From Clavulina sp. PMI_390 (Eukaryota; Basidiomycota; Agaricomycetes; Cantharellales; Hydnaceae): a DNA stretch of 64,000 nucleotides. Below the pieces are notes generated by a model. It was not told the DNA's origin and made no database searches. It saw only the letters and a list, made by a program, of their open reading frames with translations. The stretch spans positions 558,001 to 622,000 of the forward strand of contig WIDE01000003.1 of assembly GCA_015039315.1 (NCBI GenBank), read 5' to 3'. Below, piece by piece: positions 47,321 to 59,016 of the stretch; position 1 is the stretch's first letter; every line of letters starts with the position of its first letter. Position numbers and translations under genes: made by a program.

Positions 47321-49304
47321 ATGAGTCATACGCGGGGCCGATCCCTCTCCCGCTCACGCCGGCTTTCTCAGACCTCCGTCCCTACATCTTCCCCGTCTTA
47401 TCGAGTGCGACTCCCTTCATCCGATCCCCGAACCCCCCGTAGACCTTCCGCTCAGCCAATAACAGGCTCGCAGACTCAGCGAAATCACCGAGATCAGCGT
47501 CCAGAGCGCTATGGTGACGCGAATGCATCGTTGCCGACGCCCCAAAGTCATCTTAGCAGCATTCCTACCCCTCCCACGTTTCCTATGAAGGGCCGAAACG
47601 TCTCGCACCCCTTCAATGGGGTATGGGGGCTTCCGACTCCAGATCCTTCGCCAGTCCGCCCTACCCCCTTTATCACATTTAACCGTCAGCCACAGCGAAC
47701 ACACAATCCATCACCCTTGGTGGAGAATGTGGTTCCAGTTCCTACTCGCCCTCCATCTCGGTCTCAGGTGTCAGCCCGAAGCTCCAGAGCGCGATCAGAA
47801 CTCCCTAGCAATCGCCGAGCGTCCCCTGAGCCACCTGCTGTTATTCCAGATAGCTCGGATCCCACTAATTGGTCTGAGTTCCTAAGCCCTTCTCAAGGGG
47901 CTCCCCCACAGCTTCGAGCCCAAGCTCGTGGTCCACCAGTAGACAGTGTACCAGGAGTTAGCACACCTACCATGCAAGATTTTGTGGACGAGGCGTACTT
48001 TGGGCAGGATCCTGCTGAGTTCCGCACCGCGACCCCTCATGGTACCGCCGCATGCAACACCTCTCACACTGCACGGCAGAACTTTCCTAGAGGCCGAAGG
48101 GCCCAGGAGACCCAATGGCAATCGCCTCAAGAAAACAACGCTGGGACGGGAGCTTTGAACAATCTAAATGCCACGCTCCCCCCTCTCACGTACAGAAGTA
48201 TTTCTGTACAGACCGACCAAACACCCAGGATAACCCACATACAGAGGAATAGGTCTCGTTCCCGCCATAGGCAGACACCTAACGAGGCCGGCGATGAGAA
48301 CATCCCTATCACCTACGATGGCATTCCTGGAGGTTTCTTCCATCAAAATGGTCGGGTGCAAGTCCCTCCCAACGGAGTTCGTCAGCCACTTCATACACAT
48401 TTGCCTCCTCATGCCAGGAACACGGTTGAGACTATGCCATGTGGTCCTGTCCCGATTCCGTCGAATGCCGACAATCGTGCTGGACGACGCTCCCAGCCAC
48501 CTGCTATGGGTCCGTTCACTACCAACTACTCGATGGCACAGAATCCCATCGCCATACCTCAGTATCAGCCCGCGACATATTTTACTCCCGTCCCTTCAAG
48601 GGCTGCCCCCCCTCCTATACGAATCGTTCGTGACAAGTGGGCCAATGCACGCTGCGCGCCATTGATCGACAACATCAACCGCCCTAAAGAAAACATCCAG
48701 CAAATCGAAATCCATCCAGCACTCTCACACGGCAGCCCAGACCTCCCGATTGTAGATCTGCGGCTCGCTGAGCGATTTGTGAGGCTGCAAGGGAGCCACA
48801 AGCTTTCACACTGGTCATCGGAGCACCCTGAAATTGCCGCGCAGCCTGCGACGAACCCAAGGGTGATGGGATTGGAGATGGGATCGGACTCTACGGGAGA
48901 ACTGATCGTAGTGACGAACAGCAGAGGCGTCACGGTGAGTCCCGCCCGAACCCAGGTACCCATATGATTGTATTTAACCTTCACACTATTGCTAGGTCGG
49001 TGACGTGATCAACAAGATTATCCAGCACTTCCACACTCCTGACCCAATGCGGAAGAAGATAAGGCCCTCAGAAGCAGAATCATGGCGTATTGAGACGTGG
49101 CGGACCAACAATCTATACTTGGCCACCTATGGGATCCACAATGAGACCACGAGAATCGTGGATCGGATGGGGGACCAAATTATCTTCAATGGGCTGGAAC
49201 TCGACAAGGCTTGGGCAAACGAGAGGTTTGGAACACGAGAAATTCCCGTGCTGAAGATGAATCTCCGAGCAAAGACGTCGGCCGACGAGGGAACTGAATA
49301 TTAG
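47321..49304 (+). CDS. DUF6699 protein with long disordered N-terminus, second tandem copy
   Basis: Two exons (47321-48934, 48996-49304) encode 640 residues. The first 440 or so residues are Arg/Ser/Pro/Gln-rich and probably disordered, beginning with an SR-like stretch (RGRSLSRSRRLSQ). The DUF6699 domain follows: DNINRPKENIQQIEIHPALS, LPIVDLRLAERFVRL, AAQPATNPR, LIVVTNSRGVT and, after the intron, VGDVINKIIQHF. The closing part IVDRMGDQIIFNGLELDKAW matches the first copy. The copies differ mostly in the N-terminus: coiled coil in the first, SR-like and disordered here. An RNA-linked role for the SR-like start is speculation. Confidence 0.85.
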
Positions 49305-49708
49305 CGGCAGCGCAAGCATTAGGGCTCAACGGACTCTTGTAGGCAATGGAGCTGTGGATCAGCTCTGGCCGTCAAGGACTTTTTCTCCTCTCTTCTTAGT
49401 AGTTTACTGATGTAGCCAAGATCTTCATGTATCCTTACGTAGTAAAAATTGAAATAAATCGTAGTTTTCTCTCTTTCTGTAGCTATTGGGTTGGCTGGTG
49501 TCGTATTTGGGTGCAGTGTTGGTGCTCAAGGTGGTTCCCACGATGGTCGGACACTCCATCCTCACAACACAAACAGCTCACCACATCGCGTCCCTTGGCC
49601 TCGAGGCCCTCTGAGCATTGAACGCATTTTTAGCGTCCAATTACTAATGCCAGAGGTGAGTCTAATGTGCAGTTTTATGGTAATATCTTGTGCTCAATCA
49701 GCTGCCTC
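49305..49708. other. intergenic region
   Basis: No gene seen. An ATG at 49648 followed by a good GTGAGT donor could be a noncoding or alternative first exon, but splicing it to the acceptor at 49700 gives the wrong frame for the next gene. Confidence 0.3.
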
Positions 49709-51198
49709 ATGCAACAGCCAGGTGGCCAGACTTTGCCCACCCCTTTGCCTGTCCTTCCTCCGGCAAATCTTACCACTACCCCCATTCCAACCCTCACCCC
49801 AGCACCTAGCACCACTCCAGCTCCCCCTCCAAAGCCTCCGATAACTCCAGAAGCGGCTCTTAAGGAAACCTATCTCCAGCTCCTGCCTCACCCAGTCCTC
49901 GTCTCTCTTGTTCTTGCTCTCGACAGAAATCATGATGCTGTTATATGGCCCTCAGACCTCCCATCTGCCATTGACTCTCTAAGAGAATACGCGAAGCGCC
50001 TATATGCCCCCTCCAAGACTCCTATAGCCCCCATCGCCGCTGCTGCCTTGCCCCCTTCTGTTGGACCGCATAATGGACCCAATCGAACACCCGCACCCAC
50101 CAATGGCATCCCTGCCGTACCTCCTGCTGCAAATCGACTACCAACACAGATTATTCCTCGGTTGGGTGGCCCTCCGCAACCAACACCAGTTCCTACGTAT
50201 GCCACTGCATACGCCAACAGTGCTACAGGTGGTGTAGGGTATGGGCCACCTGGACCGGGGCGAATACAGCCACATCGGAACCAAACGGGTAGGCCGCCTA
50301 ATGGGCCCGGGAGTGGTGGTATGCCAAGCTACGAAGAGATGATCGTTGCTGCTCTCGAAGAGTCCCGAGAGCCGGAGGGGTTGGCTCCCAAGACAATATT
50401 TGACTACATGGCCAGGTGAATGCTCCATCTTCCTCAGACGCCTGCCCTGCTGAGACTCAATCAATACTTATGGACTTTTTCATGACTAGTCACTGGACTT
50501 TGATGAACAACTTTCGGCCATCTGCATCTCAAGCCTTGCAGAAAGCCTACAAACGTGGACGACTCGAGAAGGTAGGGGGCAAGTACCGCATGGATCCAAC
50601 ATGGGAGGGTGGAAACGTACGTCTCGTCCACTTGATTTTGATTTTTTTTTTGCCAACAAACTCATCTGACTTGGCTGGTCAGACCTCGAAACGCACTACT
50701 CGTCGCCCACAGATGGGCGATGGCGAGAATTCGACTGCCGGACCTGCCGGGTCTGGGATCGCTAGCACTAGCACGCAAGCCTATCCTTACCCTTGGAGTC
50801 GTCCTACTGCAATACCAACCAACACAACATCATTCAATTCCACTCGATATCCTTTTACTTCTCTCACCTCACGGCCACTTCCAGGCAACACCTCTTCTCT
50901 CCTCGCACCTCGCCCCTTTACTGGGTTACCGGGGTCAAGCGCGAGTGTGAACGGGATTGGGAGCGCGCCTGGGTCATTCGGCGCTCTGCGAAAGATCAAG
51001 CAAGAGTCTGGAGACGACGAAGATGAACTTCAAGACGTCGACGGGACATCACTGCAACTGCATACGCACGCGCTCATGGCATCGTCTGTGGATGGGAAGC
51101 CTATGGGGGTACGAGAGACACTGCGAAAGCTTTCTCAGTTGCTCGCGGAAAGTGTGTCATACGCAAATGGGAGCGGGGAACCTTCTGGAGCAGGATAA
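49709..51198 (+). CDS. linker-histone-fold (H15) protein
   Basis: Three exons (49709-50415, 50490-50616, 50683-51198) give 449 residues. An N-terminal segment with YLQLLPHPVLVSLVLALDR and IWPSDLPSAIDSLREYAKRL leads through a Pro-rich stretch into a winged helix that spans both introns: PSYEEMIVAALEES, LAPKTIFDYMASHW, FRPSASQALQKAYKRGRLEK and VGGKYRMDPTW. This is the H1/H5 globular domain pattern. Unlike H1, the flanks are not lysine-rich but Ser/Pro/Thr-rich. Near the C-terminus IKQESGDDEDE is a textbook charge-extended SUMO-acceptor site, and the end is a predicted helix (MGVRETLRKLSQLLAESV). A chromatin-binding role is likely; the exact family is not recognised. Confidence 0.75.
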
Positions 51199-51429
51199 TA
51201 TATTAGGGCTTTGCGCCATTGTTCTCATCGCTGTCGTCACTTATGTATTTTTAGGGGCCCAGTCCCTATCTAGGGTGTACTTTCCTTGTTTGGTTTACTT
51301 CAAGCTGATACGTTATGGATGCACGGAATGTTCTCTGCTGCTAGCTATGTCTCACATCGGCACCGACGACGAAAGTTTGAACAAGTATTTAGGAGCTGGG
51401 CCCCGCGCAGGTGCCTCTCTACGACCAGC

Positions 51430-52379
51430 ATGCGTGTTCCTATCCGTTCTGAATCAGAAGACTTTGCCCAGGCCTTAGCGGATCCTGATATCCCTGTTGC
51501 CATTGGTCACCCTGCCGTGGCCCAACTGCTCGCTCAGCAGCAGCAAGCACATGAGCAACAGATACAGGAATCCAACGAGCACATGCAACATATGGCGCAC
51601 GCAGTGACGGTTTTACTACATCAGAACCAAGCTACGCAGGAGCAACTCCGAGAGGTCCGCCAAGAGCTCAGTAATTTGAGGCACTCCAGCGAATGGCAGC
51701 TATATGCGCTTCAAACTCAAGTGATAAATATGATAAATGAGGAGCGAGTAGCGTGAGTAGCTCACTCGTTTCGTGCATGAACGAGGGTCCTATGTGCTCG
51801 CGCAGTTACTGACACCCACTGAACATGTTGAACTGAACTTGCAGCTTTTCGCGGGTAGCCCCTCGTACGATAAATTACGACAGGGTGTACGAATTCGAAG
51901 CTCTTGAACCGATCTGCCTTCCCACCACCATCCATCCCCCTCTGGTCGTCCCAGACCCACCGCATTTTGGCGAACCACCGATTCACCCACCCCCTCCTCC
52001 TAGTATGGAAGATGTACCCGGTCCACATCCACTATTTCCCGCGACTAGGGGCGGCTTTGATGGCCTGACGGGTAAGCTGTAATCTTTGTCTTGGACCATA
52101 CCGTTTTATCTCCTCATGCTTCGTTTTCCCGTCGTCTCCAGAAACAGAGCTGCAGACTCTGCTTACAGCTTACGGTCTAACTCCTCCTCAAACAGTTTTC
52201 GAGCAACGCGAAATGTTTGGCAAGTTTATTGGAGTCCGAATCAAGGTGCATTTATCATTTCATACAATCATGCCCCACAGACGTCGACATCGACACTGTT
52301 TTTGCATCGTCTCATTACACTCTCGAATCTCTACATGACTCCCCAGATCACGGATAACTATCTTGACCAGCCGGTTTAA
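51430..52379 (+). CDS. coiled-coil protein of unrecognised family, copy A
   Basis: Four exons (51430-51752, 51845-52071, 52142-52245, 52347-52379) give 228 residues. The first exon is a glutamine-rich coiled coil (VAQLLAQQQQAHEQQIQESN) ending WQLYALQTQVINMINEERVA. The second has a proline-rich motif (LEPICLPTTIHPPLVVPDPP) and GPHPLFPATR. The third has LQTLLTAYGLTPPQTVFEQR and EMFGKFIG. The short last exon encodes ITDNYLDQPV. If the last intron were not spliced, the protein would end with about 30 unrelated basic residues. Its neighbour at 52743 is clearly homologous exon by exon. No known domain is recognised. Confidence 0.7.
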
Positions 52380-52742
52380 GCAAGAAAATCTACCTTGCCG
52401 CCGCCAGATGACTTCTGTGGTTGATCATCCCAGCGAGATACTTAGAGAGGGAGTGTTAGTGGGGGGAGCATAGGGAGAGCAGCGTGGCTCGTCAGCGACC
52501 AAGAGGTGCATTAGCTTCGGAAAATGGGGACAGATGGGATTCAATAGAACCTGCAGAAAATGAGAATATATATCCGTCTGCAGCTGGTCATTGCGTGCAG
52601 CAGACGCGCGGATAACTTACTCTTCACACATTGATCTTATAGCTGTGGGTTATGCCAGGAGTCGAATAAGAGGCGCTTTAACGAGGGTTGTGACAACAAC
52701 CTCCCTCACATCCAACCGCGCGCTTGTCTTTCCACCACCAAC
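52380..52742. other. spacer between coiled-coil copies A and B
   Basis: 363 bases with no supportable gene. It should hold the 3' end of copy A and the promoter of copy B. Confidence 0.4.
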
Positions 52743-53455
52743 ATGGACCACCTCCTGGCTATGGCCCAGAACTTGACTGATGCTGGAACAAATGCTAACC
52801 TTTTTGCCCAAGAGGGTGGCCCCTTACTCCACCAGCACCAAATATTAGCGCAGCTCCTGGCCGGGCAACAAGCCATCGTGCAGAACCAACAACAGACAAA
52901 TGACCTCCTCGCTGCTCTGCATACAAGTGCACATTTTAACGCATGGCGATTGTATGAACTTCAAGTCGAGACACGCAATAGTATAAACAAGGAGAGAGTT
53001 ACGTGAGTGATTTGGCCCGCTTGATGTTGGCGATGTTGTATGCGTCCTTACCCGCTCACAGCGCAGCTCGAGTACATCCCCGCTTCGTTAATCACACTAG
53101 AGTCCATGATCACGAACAACTGGAGCCTCTCTGCCTCTCAATTCAAGACCATCCTGCTGTCATTGTTCCGAACCCTCCCCCTCTTGGACAACCTGCCATT
53201 GATCCGCCGCAGCTCCCTGCGCTCGAGGAATTGCTTGGCGCACACCCAATGTTTCCTGCCACTCGTCTCGCCTTGAAAAATCTCACTAGTAAGCGACATC
53301 TATGACCTTGAATGCTGTTGTCCGACCTCCTCACACTACCCGGACTAACAGGGGCACAGCTGGGTACCTTGCTTGTGGCATATGGTCTTGTCCCTCCCCA
53401 CACGCTTGATGCACGGCGGGAAATGTTCAGCCAGTTCATCGACCTTCAACTCTAG
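52743..53455 (+). CDS. coiled-coil protein, copy B (C-terminally shortened paralogue)
   Basis: Three exons (52743-53002, 53062-53288, 53352-53455) give 196 residues, starting MDHLLAMAQNLTDAGTN. HQILAQLLAGQQAIVQNQQQ and FNAWRLYELQVETRNSINKE align with copy A, as do LEPLCLSIQDHPAVIVPNPP, GAHPMFPATR and TLLVAYGLVPPHTLDARREM. Exons 2 and 3 have exactly the same lengths as in copy A (227 and 104 bases). The TAG stop is the last codon of exon 3, exactly where copy A has AAG before its intron, and a GTTAGT donor-like string still follows. Copy B therefore seems to have lost the last exon by a stop at the old junction. Confidence 0.7.
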
Positions 53456-53984
53456 GTTAGTGCGTAGTATCAACCATGCTACTCTATATTACTCATCCCT
53501 TGGCTCGCCATGTCTCTGCTCACACAGGTTCTATCTGGGACATTCCCTGCCATTAACTATTGAAGTGTTGAATATACCTCGAATCCCTTCCTTTGAAACC
53601 AATAAAACCTCTTCAGCACTGCGCTCATCCACCTTTCAGCCAAGTCTGAAACAAGTGGCCCACAACGCAATCCCCTCGCTCTTCATAGTTCACCCCATTT
53701 CTTTGTGTCTGTCCTCGACTTCATTGTCTTATTCCTCGTTTTATTTCCCCGTTATCCCTTGTGTTTCTCCTGAACCGACCCCCTGTTCCTACTAGTAACA
53801 TGGCTCACACATCATTTCGCAAATCATTTTGTACCTCCCCCAACATCCATACACCGCCTGATTGAATTGATCATCGATATAAACTCGTACAGTAGCATAT
53901 CAAAAAGGGTTATAAAACCGGAAGTCTACAAGCCTTGCATAGGCAAATCTCAGCTATGAATGAAAAACTCTTGTGATGCGCAAA
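53456..53984. other. convergent intergenic region
   Basis: T- and CT-rich 3' flank (for example 53700-53790) with no supportable gene. A vestigial last exon of copy B might lie near 53529. Confidence 0.35.
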
Positions 53985-56271
53985 CTAATGCTCAGTGTCC
54001 TCCCAGGCCCGGCCAACAGTGTTCTTGAGGTCTGCCTCCGTAACCTTCTTTCCACTGGTGAAATACCCTGCAGCGATCTTGGCATCAATCTCAACACGCG
54101 AGTCGGGTGGGATGAGATGATCGGGAATATCATATCGCTTATTAATGGGGATGCCTGACTCGACGATTGCGTTGTATTTCCTGTACAAGCAAGTGGGCAA
54201 TACGAGCGGTGGGTGCAAGCCAGGGTCAGGTTGGGGGCAAGAGATCAAAGTGAACTAGCCACGTACATGTCACTCATAGAAACCATGTTGTCAATCTTGG
54301 TGATTCCGAGCCAGTGTAGGATGTCGGGCATCAGAGCCTGGAACCGCATGTCCTTCACACCTGCGACGACCTCAGTGGACTTGAAGTATTTGTCGGCGGA
54401 ATCGCCTCCACGTTTCCGGAGGTTATACACAAGGTATCTGAGTAGATCGTGTGAATAATAATGGTCGTCGAACGAACACAAAAAGAACATACTTGGTGAC
54501 CTCACCGAGGGCACGACCCTCCTTCCTGAAGTATACCACGAGACCAACGCCGCCACGCTGTGCCGTCCTCACACACTCTTCGATTGCGAAAATCAAGTAG
54601 GGCTTGCAAGCTAGGATCCCCAATGAGTATTCATGAGATGAAGAATGTTATGTAGAAGTGAAATAACAACGTACTGCAGATATCACTCCCAAAGACATCG
54701 GAACCATTGCACTCATCGTGAACGCGCAGCGTCAATTCCTTCGATGGATCTCGTAGGTAATCCGGGTTTCCGACTAGCGACATCAAAGGTGGGAAGATTG
54801 AGAAGGTGCGATCTCTGTAGTCACATGGATAACTCACAGATGTACGCCGTCAGTCCACCAATAGGAGGAAGGAAAACCTTGATATCAGGACGAGTGATGA
54901 GTTCTGGATACATGCCGCCAGTTTCTTCAAAGAGACCTCGGCGCAGGAGAGACTCGGAGCTACAAACAGACCATTGCCATATAGGTCAGATTCAATTCTG
55001 AACACAAATGGCCAACCAAATGAGCTCACATTCCAAACCTCTCCGCCACGCCTGGCAGGTACCAGACAGGTTCTACTGCAGCCTTTGACACGGGCAGCTC
55101 CACGCCAGGGTCGACTTCGCTAATGGTCCCATCCTCGTTCAATAAGGGCCTACTCTTGACCACAAATTTGCCGTCGATGGGCAGACTCATGTTTGGCAGA
55201 GGATGGTCGATTTCAGAAAGCTTGATGTGAGCACGCGTAATCGCAATAGAGGGCCGAACATCCAGGCCGCCAGCGATTTCGCTAGCGAAGGCTTGAGGAA
55301 CCAAGTGTCCGAAGGGATCGAATGATACAATCTTCTTCTCCGACCAGGCGGGATTGGGAGGGATGTTGATCGGAGGTTGGGTCTGAGAATAGTCAGGCTT
55401 GTGGGTGGGTGATAGAGTTCCTATAGTCAGATAGCGTTGGAGAAATATGTAAATAGGGATTAGCCATAGGAGTATGTATTAGCCGCAGCCTAAACAAACT
55501 TACCCATAGCCACTGCAAGAGCCTTATATATTGAGTAACTTCCGCTGTGGGCACCGATCGCATTGCGGAGTTTGATAGATGAGGGAAGACGACTGCACAC
55601 GACCGGGCCTCTTGTAGCAGCATCAATAGCCCCCCATTGCATTTGAGCGGGCTTAATCCCAGACTGGTCAGGGTAGGCTATGGCACGGAGGGCACGAGGC
55701 ATGGCGAATCACACGTTAGTCACGGGTTGACACTGGCATGACTTGGGGCAGAGGTCAGATCACGCACTGGAGATAATAACACGTTGGGGGTAAAGTCCCT
55801 TGTCCTTGTCACCACCCGTGCTCGCGCCCCGAACCATCGATGCGGACGCGGCGCCAAACACAGAGCTCGATGGCGAAGGTGGGACAATCCCGCTGGTGGA
55901 GGTTGGCGAGAAAGCAGATTGGAACGTAGTGGGAGACATAGATCGGACATGGGGAATAGGAATCCCGCCTGCTCCAGAAGGAGGGGTTGAAAACTCCGAG
56001 GGGGCGGCATACCCATGCGGAGGATGCGAGTGGCCGGTTGGAGGTGTCAGCGAGTCGACCTGCTTGGCATTAATGTCGTTGATAACGACTCTTGCTCGAT
56101 CAGTGCCGCGACATGCCTGACCAGAAACACTACACGTACCTTTGCCTGGAGCGTGGCGTTGGCCAATGTCAAATCTTCGAGCTTGGCCAGAATTTGGGCC
56201 AGCATGGGATCGGGCGCGGTCGATGATGATGACATCGCGGCCGGAGTTCTTGCAGACGTCTGAGAGAGCAT
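53985..56271 (-). CDS. URC1: GTP cyclohydrolase II-like uracil catabolism protein Urc1
   Basis: ATG 56271 begins MLSQTSARTPAAM; ATG 56235 (MSSSSTAPDPMLAQ) is an in-frame alternative. A short helix (MLAQILAKLEDLTLANATLQ) and a Ser/Pro-rich linker precede the catalytic part. That part has GPVVCSRLPSS, IVSFDPFGHLVPQAFASE and PSIAITRAHI. The zinc site RVHDECNGSDVFGSDICTC has the C-X10-C-X-C spacing of GTP cyclohydrolase II, followed by the nucleotide-site region GVGLVVYFRKEGRALGEV and then FQALMPDILHWLGI. In Lachancea kluyveri Urc1 belongs to the URC route that breaks uracil down to 3-hydroxypropionate. The N-terminal extension distinguishes this family from riboflavin enzyme Rib1. Confidence 0.88.
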
Positions 56272-56706
56272 CGCGCGTTGGTTTATCGCCTTGCACAAGG
56301 TGGATCGAAAGAGAGAGGAGAAATTATCAGGCAAGCCCCGGACAACTTACAAAAATTTGCCGTTCACTTGCAGTTGGGGGAAGGCACGGTGAACAAACTC
56401 AGCAACTCATGGCAGAGCACCTGACCCGCTTCCATTTATGGAAATTCCCAATGCGTTTTCTCGGTGGCTTCGATAAAGATGGTTCGGTGAAGCGATCTAC
56501 CCGAGCCACAACTACCGTCGGTCATGAAATGTACATGGATAATACGAGCAACGTGGATGCGGCGCAACCTTAACGTATAGATGGGAGATACATACATGAT
56601 AGACAGGCAGACAGTGCAGAGATTTATCCAGATAGGTCATTAATGTAGGATGAAAAGGGAAAGCTCATAAAACAAAGATACTAATAAGATCAAAAGCTCC
56701 GCATCC
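56272..56706. other. intergenic region, URC1 promoter and F-box 3' end
   Basis: 435 bases between the start of URC1 and the stop of the F-box gene on the same strand. No gene is supported. Confidence 0.4.
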
Positions 56707-59016
56707 TCACGGATTCTCCGTCCGCCAGTCGTACTGAATGATTTCCAGCACCTCGACATGTCGCCGAAGCCACTCCTCTCCACCCACTCTCTCTTCCTCA
56801 GCATTCGAGGAAAGCTCGTCTACGTCGCCATCCTCTCCTTTACCAAGTTCAGTGAGCTCAAGGGTGATGTCTTCTTCGGCATGAGCGTCTGGCTCAGACT
56901 GGCTTGAAAGAAGCTCATCATGAGCATCTTCCTCCTCCGATTCTTCGTCCTCTTCGTCAGAGCCGAAATCGTCGTCGCCGTCACTGGAGCCAACACTGAC
57001 ACTAGCAAGCTCTATCTCCACTTCCTCTTCACCGTCCGCCAGCTCATCCTCATCCTCTGCCACGGCAGGCTGGGCGCCATCCTCAGCAGTCGGGGGTGCA
57101 TCCTCGTCCACATCAGCGTCCGTCATAGCGTCTGCATCTGTGAGCACATCCGCGTCCATCTCGGAATCGTAGTCTTCGTCTTCATCTTCCATCTCGTCGA
57201 CAAATGTCTCGGAGCCAGGACCCGCATCGACAGATGCGATACAGTGGAGCTCTGCAAGGATAGAGGCGTCGAGGCGCAAAGTGTGTAATCGAGTATATCG
57301 GGTGCATGGAGAAGCAGCTTTGTGGGTGACTGGGGACGAAATGGCTTGTTTGGTAACGAGCTTCTCGCGCGTGGTGAAAAAGCGACGAAGATTTTTTATG
57401 TCATCCAGCTCGAAAGAGAGATAGGACATCTTGGCCAGCGTAAGGCTACGGAGAGCAGGGAAGGGTTGCTCGGGTTGAGCATCGTCGTCAGAGAGAGGGG
57501 GGCAAAGGATTTCCAGCGCATAGTTGGGGTATCCATATAATTGTACAGATGTAATGGATGGGTGAATGAGTGCCTATCCCGCAGTGGAGCGTCCGGCGGG
57601 GTGAGCTTCGATATCGATGAGGTGCAAAGGAAACATTACTCACAAAGTCAAGCATAGCTTGTCTAGCTCTCCTGTCTTTTCCTTTCAAAAACATGTGGAA
57701 ACTCTGCAAGGCTGGTGCTCTCAACATAGTGAGAAAACTCCGACAGACACCGCTCGGCATTGAGTCAATGCAGAGATGGGTCAAGGTCGGTAGTGACCAC
57801 GTTGTCCATCCATCCTCCAGTCCATTTTCCTCATCTTGAGCCCCAGGAGGAGAGTGTAACGTCAGGCTCTTCAGCCTCGTCGCGGACCCGATTCCACTCC
57901 AATTCCAGGTAAATAACCCTGAGAGGTCTGCTTGGGCACGAATGACGCGCGAGAAAAGCTCGTCAATGCTCCCTACGGCGGCGTTGGATAAACGTAGCGT
58001 TTCAAGGGACGGGAAAAGATCAAGACCTGATGCGTAGAGTGGAAGCCGGACAGAGGCAGATGATGATATAGAAAGGTGTCGTAGCCGGGGAAGGCGTGTC
58101 GGTTTGTCCCCATTTGTGGTGAAAAGGAAGTCCGACAAGCAGTTGGCTACGCCATCCTCACCACCTTCCATGACGACATTCCCGATGTGGACCACGGCAG
58201 ACGACCAACGGCTGGCATGTTCTCTGATGAGTGAGTATTGAATCTCTCCAACCCGGGAAACCGCGTCAATGAGGTCAAGGTGAAGAGGTTTGTTCTTGGA
58301 TCGTTGTAGCCACATCGTGACTTGGTGTATGTTCCAGTAGGGGTTGATGTGCGTCCAAAGGGAACTACGATCGAGGGCCAGAGATCTCCAGTTCTCGCAA
58401 ATATGAGAAACAAGAAGCGGGAAGGGGAAATGAGGTCGAATATTTGTCTCTAGTGTGGCATCCCCGACCACTGGGAAGTCGGAGCTCTCAGAATTGTAAG
58501 TGAGGAGCTGAGTGAGCTCGTCTTGAGCGCCATGATCGAAGATCATAAGGAGCAGTTCATCAGGTAGCTGGCTGATAGGAGAAACAGATGGGTCTAGAGC
58601 CCGCCAGAGTTTCTGGGACTTGATACTTGCTTGGCGAATTCGGTCCTCAGCAATGGCAAGCTCGTTGATGGTGTTTAGCAGACGTGAGATCATACCTCCT
58701 CTCACTTTAGGGAGTAGAGGAGATAGAGCACGATCGATGATGAGGAGTTCAGGTGGTGCCTTGAGAGGTGCACCGATGGAGGAGATGTGATCGCTGACAG
58801 GATGTATACCTGCCGTTCGTAGCAGGCTCTGATAGACAGCTCCTTCATCCCATTTCGGGTCCGTTTGGATTGGGGGAGAGATTGACGAGCGCTTCCTTCT
58901 ACGATCTATATAAAAGTGGTGAGTTTGCTGCTTAGCAAGTGGTAGGCATGATGCGAAGTGAGGGCACGAGGCCGCAACGCACCACTGTGCTCGTCGAGCT
59001 CCGCGACACGAGCCAT
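56707..59016 (-). CDS. F-box protein with acidic C-terminal tail
   Basis: ATG 59016 encodes MARVAELDEHS, spliced over a 75-80-base intron to DRRRKRSSISPP. The F-box is ISQLPDELLLMIFDHG, about 135 residues in, preceded by helices (LNTINELAIAEDRIRQ). Behind it lie irregular leucine-rich-like repeats typical of agaricomycete F-box proteins: LPRLRHLSISS, FPSLETLRLSNAAV, ATRLKSLTLHSPP and LPTLTHLCIDSMPS. One more intron near 57571-57648 separates the last exon. The C-terminus has about 130 residues that are mostly Asp and Glu, then EWLRRHVEVLEIIQYDW. It should recruit a substrate to an SCF ubiquitin ligase; the substrate is unknown. The acidic tail is unusual for the family. Confidence 0.8.
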
